Source: Lacunisphaera limnophila (GTDB lineage: Bacteria; Verrucomicrobiota; Verrucomicrobiia; Opitutales; Opitutaceae). Taken from it: a DNA stretch of 64,000 nt. The stretch lies in assembly GCF_001746835.1 (NCBI RefSeq), contig NZ_CP016094.1, positions 1,922,001 to 1,986,000 of the forward strand, in the 5' to 3' direction. Positions 44,287-51,724 of this stretch are shown here, piece by piece. The translations under genes were made by a program, and so were the position numbers. Positions within the stretch are counted from its first letter, which is position 1. Every line of letters begins with the position of its first letter. Under the pieces are notes generated by a model that searched no databases, was not told where the DNA came from, and saw only the letters and a list, made by a program, of their open reading frames with translations.

Positions 44287-45111
44287 ATGGCCAGCAAGGA
44301 GGCCATGCCCTTGTCGCTTCCGGAATTGTTTCCCGACCAAGACTATCGCTTCCACCTGACGTTGCGGAAGGGGGATCTGGCCGGGTTTTTCCGCCAGCCG
44401 GATCCGGTGGTGCTCGCGGAACGTCAGCGCTGGTTCGGGGAGGATCCGGGCCGCTATGTCGTGGGTGAGGCCGACGCGGAGCCGCTGGTGGCGGAGGCCG
44501 AGGCGCTGGCGACCGGCTGGGTGGGTGGGGCGGCGACTCCGGCGGGTGACGTGACCCGGCGCCTGGCCCGGCTGGGCGGGCGGTTGGAACCTGATCTCGT
44601 GTTGATGGCCCGGGAAGCCGACGGGGTTTTCCGCCTGCGGGCCGGGGCAGTGTGTTTTCCCTCGGCGTGGGTGCCGGCCGAGAAACACGGCCTGACACTC
44701 GATGAAATCCATGGCGTGGTGCCGGGGCTCAATCCGGCGCTCGCACCCGCGATCGGCCAGTTTCTCCAGCGGTTGCGGCCCGGCGCGCCGTACGAGCGCG
44801 CCAATTGGGGGCTGGCGGCAACGCCGGAACTCAACCTGCATCCGGCGCTCGGCCGGCCGCGGCTCAGCGCGGGCCTGGGGCCCGCGCAGCTTTGGGTGCG
44901 CATCGAGGACCAGATCCTCGCGGCGCTGCCGGTGACGGGAGGCATCCTCTTTGGCATCCGCGTGCGGGTGGTGGAGCTGGCGCAGTTGCTCGCCGAGCCG
45001 GCGCTGCGCGCGGGCCTGCACCGTGCGCTGGTGACGATGCCGTCGGAGTTGGCGGCCTACAAAGGGCTCGTATCCGTGCGGGACGAACTGATCCGGATGT
45101 CCCGGGGCTGA
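44287..45111 (+). CDS. Heme-dependent oxidative N-demethylase-like (DUF3445) protein
   Basis: 274 residues from the ATG at 44287. The family hallmark AGAVCFPSAWVPAEKHGLTL and DEIHGVVPGLNPAL is clear, with LHPALGRPRLSAG and ELNLH further on. DUF3445 includes the alpha subunit of heme-dependent oxidative N-demethylase, a PAS-fold heme protein that demethylates dimethylamine. An ATG at 44305, with AAGGAGG two bases upstream, is an alternative start. The other enzyme subunits are not nearby, so this is a stand-alone homologue. Its 3' end overlaps a convergent small gene by 55 bases. Confidence 0.82.
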   Translation: MASKEAMPLSLPELFPDQDYRFHLTLRKGDLAGFFRQPDPVVLAERQRWFGEDPGRYVVGEADAEPLVAEAEALATGWVGGAATPAGDVTRRLARLGGRLEPDLVLMAREADGVFRLRAGAVCFPSAWVPAEKHGLTLDEIHGVVPGLNPALAPAIGQFLQRLRPGAPYERANWGLAATPELNLHPALGRPRLSAGLGPAQLWVRIEDQILAALPVTGGILFGIRVRVVELAQLLAEPALRAGLHRALVTMPSELAAYKGLVSVRDELIRMSRG

Positions 45112-45245
45112 TCGGGCGTGGCGCCGCAGGAACCGCGGGCGTGGCAGCAGGCGGGGCAAAGTATTTCATCGCCGACCGTCACGGCGTCCGGCTGACCGCA
45201 TTCATGGCACGTGGCCGGAGGATCTGGGGGTGAGAGGTCGGACAT
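45057..45245 (-). CDS. Small zinc-ribbon protein
   Basis: 62 residues with a dense Cys array: CHECGQPDAVTVGDEILC is followed by PACCHARGSCG, giving C-x2-C ... C-x2-CC pairs suited to one zinc site. The N-terminus is Pro-rich (MSDLSPPDPPATC) and the C-terminus is polar. The gene converges on the DUF3445 gene with a 55-base overlap of coding ends and follows the hypothetical membrane protein gene by 27 bases. I do not recognise a named family. The conserved-looking Cys spacing argues for a real gene despite the overlap. Confidence 0.6.
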   Translation of the reverse strand: MSDLSPPDPPATCHECGQPDAVTVGDEILCPACCHARGSCGATPDQPRDIRISSSRTDTSPL

Positions 45246-45272
45246 AAGGGCGGGCCAAGGACGAGCGACCGG

Positions 45273-46034
45273 TCAAAGCCCTTCGTATTCTGCCGGCACC
45301 GCCTGGAGTGGGGAGAAGCCGATGAAGTCGGCGAGCCCGACAGGCGGCCAGATTTCCGGGGCCTGGATCCGGGCGGTGGAGTCGTAGGCGAGAAAATACG
45401 TCACCCGGGTGCCGGCCGGGCCGGGTTCGGCGGGCAGCGAGCCGGCGGGGAAATAGTAGGTGCGGGGCTCATCCTTCGTTTCCCAGCCACCCGCGAAAAG
45501 GCGGCCCCGATTCCAGGGTTTGCGATGCTGCAAAATGGGGCGCTGCCGGATGAGGACGGCGTCGAGCACCCGGCCGCGGTCGGCGGCCAGGGCGTCCCGC
45601 ATCTGTTGTTCCCATCCCGCGCGGGGCGCCGCCCAGGTGACGGTGGCGATGCGCTTCTGCCAGTCGGCCACGACCTCGGCGGTGACGGCCGCGGCCGGCC
45701 GGGTGCCGCGGATTTCCAGCTCGAGCACATAGCCCCGGGTCGCCGGCTCGGGTTGCACATACAACAGGGTGGCGAGCGCGACCGCCGTGGCGACGGTGGC
45801 GAGCAGGACCCATTGCCCGCGGGCGGGCAGGGGCAGAAAACGGAACACGACATACAGCAGCAGGCCGAGCCCGAGTCCGGCCGGGCCGCTGAAGAGGATG
45901 CCGACCACCGGTCCAAGGTTGGACTCGGGGATGAAGACCATCGGCCCGAAGAAGCCGGCGGCAAAGCCGGTCACGCCGAGGATGATGATCCAGAGAAATC
46001 CCGGTGGTTTGGGCGCGGCGTGATCCAGGTCCAC
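45273..46034 (-). CDS. Membrane protein of unknown function
   Basis: I do not recognise this protein. About 253 residues from a GTG at 46034 (a TTG at 46055 is possible). The N-terminal third has three hydrophobic segments (GFLWIIILGVTGFAAGFFGP; PVVGILFSGPAGLGLGLLLY; WVLLATVATAVALATLLYV). The remainder is a soluble domain with RGYVLELEIRGTRPAAAVTA, KDEPRTYYFPAGSLPAE and RVTYFLAYDSTARIQAPEIW. It probably shares a transcript with the downstream zinc-ribbon gene. Confidence 0.65.
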   Translation of the reverse strand: MDLDHAAPKPPGFLWIIILGVTGFAAGFFGPMVFIPESNLGPVVGILFSGPAGLGLGLLLYVVFRFLPLPARGQWVLLATVATAVALATLLYVQPEPATRGYVLELEIRGTRPAAAVTAEVVADWQKRIATVTWAAPRAGWEQQMRDALAADRGRVLDAVLIRQRPILQHRKPWNRGRLFAGGWETKDEPRTYYFPAGSLPAEPGPAGTRVTYFLAYDSTARIQAPEIWPPVGLADFIGFSPLQAVPAEYEGL

Positions 46035-46138
46035 GGGCTGATGTTTCCGGATCAATCCGTGTGATCAAGGCTGATTGTAATCGTGCGAGCTGCCATGGGG
46101 CGCCTCGCACGGGCTGGATCTGGCTGGGCCGGATCCCC

Positions 46139-46573
46139 TCACACTCTGGCCGGCTTAGGGTGGGGAGAAGCCGCGGCGGCGGCGGCGCGGGGCGTGACCG
46201 CATGGATTTTCAGGCGGCGGATGCCACCGGGGGTGGGCCATTCGACAATGTCGCCGGTGCGATAGCCGATGAGTGCGGTGCCGACGGGCGTGAGGATGGA
46301 GAGCCGGCCCGCGCCGATGTCGGCCTGCTCGGGCAGGGTGAGCTGATATTCCTCGATCTCGCCCGTGTAGAGATCCTCGATTTTCACGTGGGCCCCCAGG
46401 CTAACGATGTCTGCGGGCAGGGCGGCGGGATCGATGACCGTGGCGCGGTCGAGTTCGCCGCGGAGCCGGTCGATCGTGGCGGAGCCACCCGACGGAGAGA
46501 GCGCACTCACGAGGAGGCGTAGCTGGGTATGATCATTGCGGGTGATATAGAGGGGGGAGAGGGTGGTGGGCAT
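46139..46573 (-). CDS. rnk: Rnk-like GreA-family regulator
   Basis: 144 residues. A short N-terminal helical segment (ITRNDHTQLRLLVSALSP ... IDRLRGELDRATVI) precedes a GreA/GreB C-terminal domain (VSLGAHVKIEDLYTGEIEEY; YQLTLPEQADIGAGRLSILT; PVGTALIGYRTGDIVEWPTP). The short helical part, instead of the long Gre coiled coil, matches Rnk, which binds RNA polymerase but lacks the transcript-cleavage tip. The end is an Ala-rich tail. It follows the small cupin gene by 117 bases in the same direction. Confidence 0.85.
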   Translation of the reverse strand: MPTTLSPLYITRNDHTQLRLLVSALSPSGGSATIDRLRGELDRATVIDPAALPADIVSLGAHVKIEDLYTGEIEEYQLTLPEQADIGAGRLSILTPVGTALIGYRTGDIVEWPTPGGIRRLKIHAVTPRAAAAAASPHPKPARV

Positions 46574-46690
46574 GGGGGAGGAGGGTGGAGGTGATTCGGG
46601 TCTGGTTGTTGGTTGCTCGGCGGGTGAACGCGCGCGGGCCCGGGGGATGCGGGAGCATCCGGCGGGCGGGATCGGGCGGTCTGGCGCTGG

Positions 46691-47041
46691 TCAGGCGCGC
46701 GGCGTGATGATCTGCGGGGTGATGACCTGACGCGGCGGGATCTCCACGCGCAGCACGCGCGACGGCGCGCCCGCGCGGGCGGAGAGCACCGGCGAGGCCA
46801 CGGGCTTGAGGAGGCAGGCGCCGCCTTGGTTCACGATGGTGGTCAGGCCCTCGGCGTGGATCGCGATGTCACCGGTGATGACAAAGAGCAGCTGGTCGTC
46901 GGGCGACGGGCTGGCCGGCAGTCTCGTTTCGGTGTCGGGAGCGAGCGTGAGGAGGCTGCAGGTGAAACCGCGTTGCTTGAGCACGGGGCTGATCTGGAGG
47001 AGGTCGGAGGGGAGTTCGAGGGTGGTGAGGGAGGAGTTCAT
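46691..47041 (-). CDS. Small cupin-domain protein
   Basis: 116 residues forming one cupin barrel: TRLPASPSPDDQLLFVITGD corresponds to the first cupin motif (with a reduced His set) and EGLTTIVNQGGACLLKPVAS to the second. The few His residues raise doubt about metal binding. The gene has a long upstream region (47042-47535) with a structured RNA candidate and a dyad. It precedes rnk; whether they share a transcript is open. Function unknown. Confidence 0.7.
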   Translation of the reverse strand: MNSSLTTLELPSDLLQISPVLKQRGFTCSLLTLAPDTETRLPASPSPDDQLLFVITGDIAIHAEGLTTIVNQGGACLLKPVASPVLSARAGAPSRVLRVEIPPRQVITPQIITPRA

Positions 47042-47147
47042 GGTGATGAATGGCTGGAGGGTTGGGACACGGCAAAATCCGGACGCGGCTGCGCCCGGGT
47101 GGAAAAAGCGAATGCACGCACTCGCGACGGGTGGACGGGCCCGATGG

Positions 47148-47201
47148 GGCTCTCGCAGGCGGGACGAAACAGCCGGTGCCGGCGGCTCAGCCTGCGAGGC
47201 C
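47148..47201 (-). ncRNA. Candidate structured leader RNA upstream of the cupin gene
   Basis: A long stem pairs 47148-47160 with 47190-47201: twelve base pairs with one bulged base. It encloses a five-base-pair hairpin (47171-47175 with 47183-47187) and an asymmetric ten-base internal strand (47161-47170). On the minus strand it would lie about 107 bases before the cupin ATG. It matches no riboswitch class that I can recall. Structure is read by eye; expression and conservation are unknown. Confidence 0.35.
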
Positions 47202-47298
47202 GGCCGCGCCAGGGAAGATGGCAGGCATCATGTTACCGCGGAGATGGAGATGACGTTTCATTTTTTCGCGGCAGCAGGTGCTTGAGGCACCATTGGCC

Positions 47299-47316
47299 AC
47301 AAACGGCGTTTGTCAA
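47299..47316 (-). promoter_or_regulatory. Dyad overlapping a TTGACA -35 element
   Basis: ACAAAC-GGC-GTTTGT is a perfect six-base dyad at 47299-47313. The minus-strand hexamer TTGACA at 47311-47316 overlaps its edge. No good -10 is found at 16-18 bases. If real, it would drive the long leader of the cupin gene under control of a DNA-binding protein at the dyad. Confidence 0.3.
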
Positions 47317-47425
47317 ATGTGGCGGACCTCACGCGGGAATGTTGGCCCGCGAGATGCGCAGCATCTGGTTCTAAACACTGTCGCCGGCGTCGCCGATACG
47401 GATCCATGCGGTCCGCTATGGGCCA

Positions 47426-47439
47426 GCGAGCTTGCTCGC
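47426..47439. repeat. REP-like palindrome GCGAGC-TT-GCTCGC
   Basis: A perfect six-base-pair inverted repeat with a two-base centre lies downstream of the beta-galactosidase gene. It resembles REP-type intergenic palindromes and may act at the 3' end of that message. Only one copy is seen. Confidence 0.4.
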
Positions 47440-47535
47440 GCCCTGGGAAGCGCCCGCCAGCTGGCTGCGTAAACCAAGCATTATTCAGTTTCGTTGGTTC
47501 AGCGCAGGCGCGGGGCTTGACTGCATCGCTCCGGC

Positions 47536-50313
47536 TCAGTTGGCCGTCACGTCGGTGACGGCCGCCGGGAGGTGGGCGCTGGCCGCTCGGAGCGTGATCA
47601 CGCCCGGTTCGCCGGTTGACTGGACGATGACTTGGGCGAGACCGTTGAACGCGGCGCGCTGCCACGGTGGCGCGGCCTGTTGGATGCGGAGGGACAAGGG
47701 ATGGAACTGCGCCAGGCCCTCGCGGTCGCGCCATTCCGGGTAGACAGGCGATACCAGCCTGAGCTTGTTTCCGGCGGGCTTGAGCTTGCCCCCGGTGTTG
47801 GCCAGCTCGACCCGGGAGTGCGCGGGATCCGCGTCGCGGTAGAGGATTTCGCCATTTAACTCGGCCGTTTGCCGCGGTCCGAGCGTGTTCAGGAGCAGGG
47901 AATATGTCTCGCCGTCCGCGGGTGGCGGCAGGTCGAATGTCGTCTCGAAAGTCACCTCGCCGGTATTCACCGCGGGATTGGGGGCGGCCCATTCCCCGAG
48001 GGTAACGCTGCGACTGGAGCCCACGAATTGATCGGCCTCGAGCGACGAGGGATCTCCATTGCCGACCCCGATGATCCGTCCCGGTCCGCTGATGGTGAAA
48101 CCGACCAGGTCTCCTGCGGTCGGCACGAGGCGGCCGGCCGCGTCGCGGATTTCGACCGTGACCACGGCAACGTCCCGCCCGTCGGCCTTGATCGCGGGGC
48201 GATCGGGAACCAGGACCACGGCGGCGGCGGGGCCGGTCGTCTCGACCTTGGTTGTGAGCGTTTCCTGGCCGGGGCGATACCCCTGGGCCACAAGCATTCC
48301 CGGGGCGTAGCGGACCGGCCAGGCGAGGTGGCCATTCGGCTCCATCTTCTTACGGCCGAGGGTTGCCCCGTTGAGGAAGAGTTCCACCTCCTCGCAATTA
48401 CTGTGGGCGCGCACCTCGATCTCCTGACCCTCGCGGCCGGACCAGTTCCAGTGCGGGAAGATATGCAGGACAGGTTCGTCCGTCCACCACGCCTTCAGGT
48501 AGGAGGTGCCGTCCTTGGGGAAGCCACAGGTGTCGAGGATGCCGAACTGCGACGAGACCGCGGGGAAGCCAAAAGGCGTCGGTTCGCCGCGGTAGTCGAA
48601 GCCCGTCCAGAAAAACACACCGGCGGCCCACGGCCGCGCCGCGTAGTGCTTCCAGCCCAGTTCCGCGTTGCCGCCGGAGGTACCATCCTCCTGCGGCGCC
48701 AGATGGCCGCGGGCCTGGTCGGTGACGTAGATGCCGCGGGTCTGCTGGTTGGTCGTTTCCTCGGTGCCGAGAATGATCTGCCCGGGAAACCCGGTATGCT
48801 GCCGGTCGGTGTCGCCCTGCCGGATGTAGTTCACGCCCAGGGCCTGGACGGTGCGGGAGATGCCGCCCCAGCCGCCGCTGATCGCGGCGCTGACCGGGCG
48901 GGTGGGATCGAGGCGGTGCGCGAAGTTCTGCATCGGCAAGGTGATACGCGCGCCCTTGATGTTGCCCTCGATGGCCCATTCCTCGTTGCCGATTGACCAC
49001 ATGATGACGCTCGGATGGTTCCGGTCGCGGCGGATCAGGCGCTCAAGCGGGTGGAGGTGCCAGGCGTTGATGCCCATGAGCCGGTTCTCGTCGATCACGA
49101 GCAGGCCGAGTCGGTCGCAGGCGTCGAGCAACTCGGGGGTGGGTGGATTGTGCGAGCAGCGATAGGCGTTGCTGCCGAATTCCTTCAGCTTCCGGAGGCG
49201 GAACTCCTGCAGAGCATCGGGGATCGCGGCACCGACGCCGGCGTGGTCCTGGTGGTTGTTGGTGCCCTTGAGCTCCACCCGCCGTCCGTTGAGGAAGAAG
49301 CCGGCGTTGGGATCGAAGCGAAGTGTGCGGATGCCGAAGGGCGTCTCGTAACGGTCCACGATCTGGTCTGCCCGGCGCAGGGTCGTGACAAGGGTGTGTC
49401 GCACGGGAGTTTCAAGCGACCAGAGTTGGGGCGAAGCGACCGCGATCGCGTCGGTGAGGGTCGTGGTTTCGCCCGCCGCGAGTTGCAGTGGGCGGCGGTT
49501 GGTTGCGAGCACGCGGCCGTCGGGCGCGACGACCTCCTGTTCCAACGTGCCGCTGGCGGCCTCGTGACCCTCATTGACGACCTGGGTGTCGACGGTGACG
49601 GTCGCCTCCGGGCCTGCGACGTCAGTGCGCACGAAGGTGCCTTCACGGGCCACGTGCCACGGCGCGGTCTTGGTCAGCCAGACGTGGCGGTAGATGCCCG
49701 CGCCCTCGTAGAACCAGCCCTCCTCGATGGTGGCGTCCGCGCGCACGGCGATGACGTTGTCGCCACCGTAGTTGAGGTATTCGCTGACATCGTAGCTGGT
49801 GCCGAGGTAACCGCTGGGTTCCTCGCCGACGAGGAAACCGTTCACAAACACACGGGCATTGCGGTAGATGCCGTCGAACTCGAGCGAGATCCGGCGACCC
49901 AGGTCGGAGGCCGCGATGGGAAACGTGCGGCGATACCAACCCACGCTAGTTTCCGGGAAGGCGGCGCCGATCGGCCGGTAGCCGTGGCTGGCCTTGCCGC
50001 GGCGGTCGAAGGGCAGTTCGACCGCCCAGTCGTGCGGGAGGTCGATTTGGCGCCAGCCACGGTCGTCAAAGGCTATGCTCGCCGGGCCGTCGCCAAAACC
50101 GGTCTTGGCGAGATAGGAAAAGTAGCCCGTGCCATGGCCGAAATCGCGTGCTGGGTCACTGGCGTGGCCGAGGGCGAAACGCCAGCCGGCGTCGAGCCGG
50201 ATCTTTTCGCGGGGGGGCGCGGCGGGCTCCGCCTGCATTGAGGCCAAGGCCAGGGCGAACAGGAGGCACGTGGCGATGAACAGGCGGTATGGGGCGGGGG
50301 ACAGGAAGATCAT
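47536..50313 (-). CDS. GH2 family beta-galactosidase-like enzyme, exported
   Basis: 925 residues from the ATG at 50313. A signal peptide (MIFLSPAPYRLFIATCLLFA...) directs export. The N-terminal sugar-binding jelly roll (SVGWYRRTFPIAASDLGRRI; NARVFVNGFLVGEEPSGYLG) is followed by immunoglobulin-like and TIM-barrel domains. The general acid/base Glu is in SIGNEEW near residue 443 and the nucleophile Glu in ILGTEETTN near residue 515. KGTNNHQDHAGVGAAIPDAL and YRCSHNPPTPELLDACDRLG are typical GH2 blocks. C-terminal DUF4982-like and Ig-like domains complete it. Substrate may be a galactoside, but GH2 also covers mannosidases and glucuronidases. Confidence 0.88.
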   Translation of the reverse strand: MIFLSPAPYRLFIATCLLFALALASMQAEPAAPPREKIRLDAGWRFALGHASDPARDFGHGTGYFSYLAKTGFGDGPASIAFDDRGWRQIDLPHDWAVELPFDRRGKASHGYRPIGAAFPETSVGWYRRTFPIAASDLGRRISLEFDGIYRNARVFVNGFLVGEEPSGYLGTSYDVSEYLNYGGDNVIAVRADATIEEGWFYEGAGIYRHVWLTKTAPWHVAREGTFVRTDVAGPEATVTVDTQVVNEGHEAASGTLEQEVVAPDGRVLATNRRPLQLAAGETTTLTDAIAVASPQLWSLETPVRHTLVTTLRRADQIVDRYETPFGIRTLRFDPNAGFFLNGRRVELKGTNNHQDHAGVGAAIPDALQEFRLRKLKEFGSNAYRCSHNPPTPELLDACDRLGLLVIDENRLMGINAWHLHPLERLIRRDRNHPSVIMWSIGNEEWAIEGNIKGARITLPMQNFAHRLDPTRPVSAAISGGWGGISRTVQALGVNYIRQGDTDRQHTGFPGQIILGTEETTNQQTRGIYVTDQARGHLAPQEDGTSGGNAELGWKHYAARPWAAGVFFWTGFDYRGEPTPFGFPAVSSQFGILDTCGFPKDGTSYLKAWWTDEPVLHIFPHWNWSGREGQEIEVRAHSNCEEVELFLNGATLGRKKMEPNGHLAWPVRYAPGMLVAQGYRPGQETLTTKVETTGPAAAVVLVPDRPAIKADGRDVAVVTVEIRDAAGRLVPTAGDLVGFTISGPGRIIGVGNGDPSSLEADQFVGSSRSVTLGEWAAPNPAVNTGEVTFETTFDLPPPADGETYSLLLNTLGPRQTAELNGEILYRDADPAHSRVELANTGGKLKPAGNKLRLVSPVYPEWRDREGLAQFHPLSLRIQQAAPPWQRAAFNGLAQVIVQSTGEPGVITLRAASAHLPAAVTDVTAN

Positions 50314-50334
50314 GCAGATAAGGGGAGAGCTTGC

Positions 50335-50340
50335 ATTGTA
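50335..50340 (-). promoter_or_regulatory. Candidate -10 element of the GH2 gene, within a GTATAC palindrome
   Basis: Read on the minus strand the bases are TACAAT, five of six matches to TATAAT, about 22 bases before the GH2 ATG. It overlaps TTGTATAC (50336-50343), which resembles half-sites bound by GntR-family regulators. The -35 region is poor (TAGCTG). Prediction only. Confidence 0.35.
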
Positions 50341-50532
50341 TACCTGCACGACCGGACCAGCTATCTGAAAGACGGGCGAGGAATGCGCGTATCTTGCTTT
50401 TTAGTGGAGCATGCGAAGGTACAGGCAGGTGGAGGCGGATACCGTGACCCTCCCTGACGCCAGCGGGCGAGTATTGCATCATCCCTTGACCGGGCGGGGA
50501 CCCGCGGTAACTTCTGGGAAAGGAATCCATTT

Positions 50533-51624
50533 ATGAACACGCGCAGAAGGTTTCTGACCCAATTGGCGGTGGGAGCGGCGGGGATGACGATGGCGACGCG
50601 CTCGTGGGCGTCGGTCATCGTGCCGAAAAAGAAGGACCGGCTTGGCGTGGCACTCGTGGGGCTCGGCTACTACAGCACGGATCTCCTCGCACCGGCCCTG
50701 CAGCTCACGACCCAGTGCCGGCTCGCGGGCGTCGTGTCCGGCACGCCGGCGAAGCTGGCGATGTGGCAGCAGCGGCACGGGCTGCCGGAGGCGAATCTCT
50801 ACAACTACGACAACTTTGACACGATCGCCAACAACACGGACATCGACGTGGTCTACATCGTGTTGCCGCCGTCGATGCACGCGGAGTACACGATCCGCGC
50901 CGCGCGGGCGGGGAAGCACGTGTGGTGTGAGAAGCCGATGGCGCCTTCGGTCAAGGAGTGCGAGGCCATGATCAAGGCGTGCCGGGACCATGGGGTGACG
51001 CTCGCGATCGGCTACCGGCTGCACCACGAGCCGAACACCCAGCGGATCATGCAATTTCGCCGCGAGCAGAAATATGGGCCGGCGGTCCGCGCCACGGCCG
51101 AGGCCGGTTATGTCGACCCGCGGAAGGATCACTGGAAGCAGAAGAAGGCGATGGGCGGCGGCGTGATGGGCGACATGGGCGTCTATCCGCTCAACGCGAT
51201 CCGGTACGGGGTTGGGCTCGAGCCCATCGCGGTCACGGCGCAGGCCTCGACCACCCGGCCGGAGATCTACACCGAGGTGGAAGAGACCATGGCATTTCAG
51301 CTGGAATTTCCGGGCGGAGCCACGGCCGCCGGCGAGGCGAGCTTCGGCAAACGCATGAACCGGCTGCGGGTGGGGAACACGCAGGGTTGGTATGAGCTGT
51401 CGCCGTTCCAGAATTACAGCGGCATCAAGGGCACGACCAGCGACGGCGTCGCGCTCGACGCCGTGGTGCCGAACCAGCAGGCGAAGCAGATGGACGACGA
51501 TGCCGCCGCCATCATGCACGGCACGCCGCTGCTCGCCCCCGGCGAGGAGGGGTTGAAGGACACGATCGTCGTGGAGGCGATCTATCGCGCCGCCTCCTCG
51601 GGACAGAAGGAGAAGGTCGGGTAA
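50533..51624 (+). CDS. Gfo/Idh/MocA family oxidoreductase with Tat signal
   Basis: 363 residues. The N-terminus has a twin-arginine signal (NTRRRFLTQLAVGAAGMTMA), so it should be folded with NAD(P) before export. The Rossmann motif is LGVALVGLGYYS; CEKPMAP carries the catalytic Lys of the family, and GGGVMGDMGVYPLNAIRYGV is the C-terminal signature seen in glucose-fructose oxidoreductase-like members. AAAGGA lies seven bases before the ATG at 50533. It diverges from the GH2 gene, suggesting joint use in sugar processing. The substrate is unknown. Confidence 0.88.
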   Translation: MNTRRRFLTQLAVGAAGMTMATRSWASVIVPKKKDRLGVALVGLGYYSTDLLAPALQLTTQCRLAGVVSGTPAKLAMWQQRHGLPEANLYNYDNFDTIANNTDIDVVYIVLPPSMHAEYTIRAARAGKHVWCEKPMAPSVKECEAMIKACRDHGVTLAIGYRLHHEPNTQRIMQFRREQKYGPAVRATAEAGYVDPRKDHWKQKKAMGGGVMGDMGVYPLNAIRYGVGLEPIAVTAQASTTRPEIYTEVEETMAFQLEFPGGATAAGEASFGKRMNRLRVGNTQGWYELSPFQNYSGIKGTTSDGVALDAVVPNQQAKQMDDDAAAIMHGTPLLAPGEEGLKDTIVVEAIYRAASSGQKEKVG

Positions 51625-51724
51625 GGGGAGGGGCGGCCAGCGGCCTCGGTTACAGCTCCAGACGCCGGTCGGGGGAACATAGTCCCGGTTGACAGACTCC
51701 AAGGTCGGCATCGTGCTTACGCCT

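Larger units (their letters stand above)
47042..47535. other. 494-base gene-free region upstream of the cupin gene
   Basis: No convincing reading frame on either strand. From left to right it holds a hairpin at 47108-47125 with one mismatch, a larger structured element at 47148-47201, an ACAAAC/GTTTGT dyad at 47299-47313 overlapping a minus-strand TTGACA at 47311-47316, and short palindromes including GCGAGC-TT-GCTCGC at 47426-47439. On the minus strand it is both the 3' flank of the beta-galactosidase gene and the probable 5' leader of the cupin gene. Confidence 0.6.

Noticed and set aside
47140-47180. Hammerhead-like CGAAAC at 47165-47170
   Set aside because: No CTGATGA core precedes it at the required position and the flanking stems do not fit the hammerhead fold.
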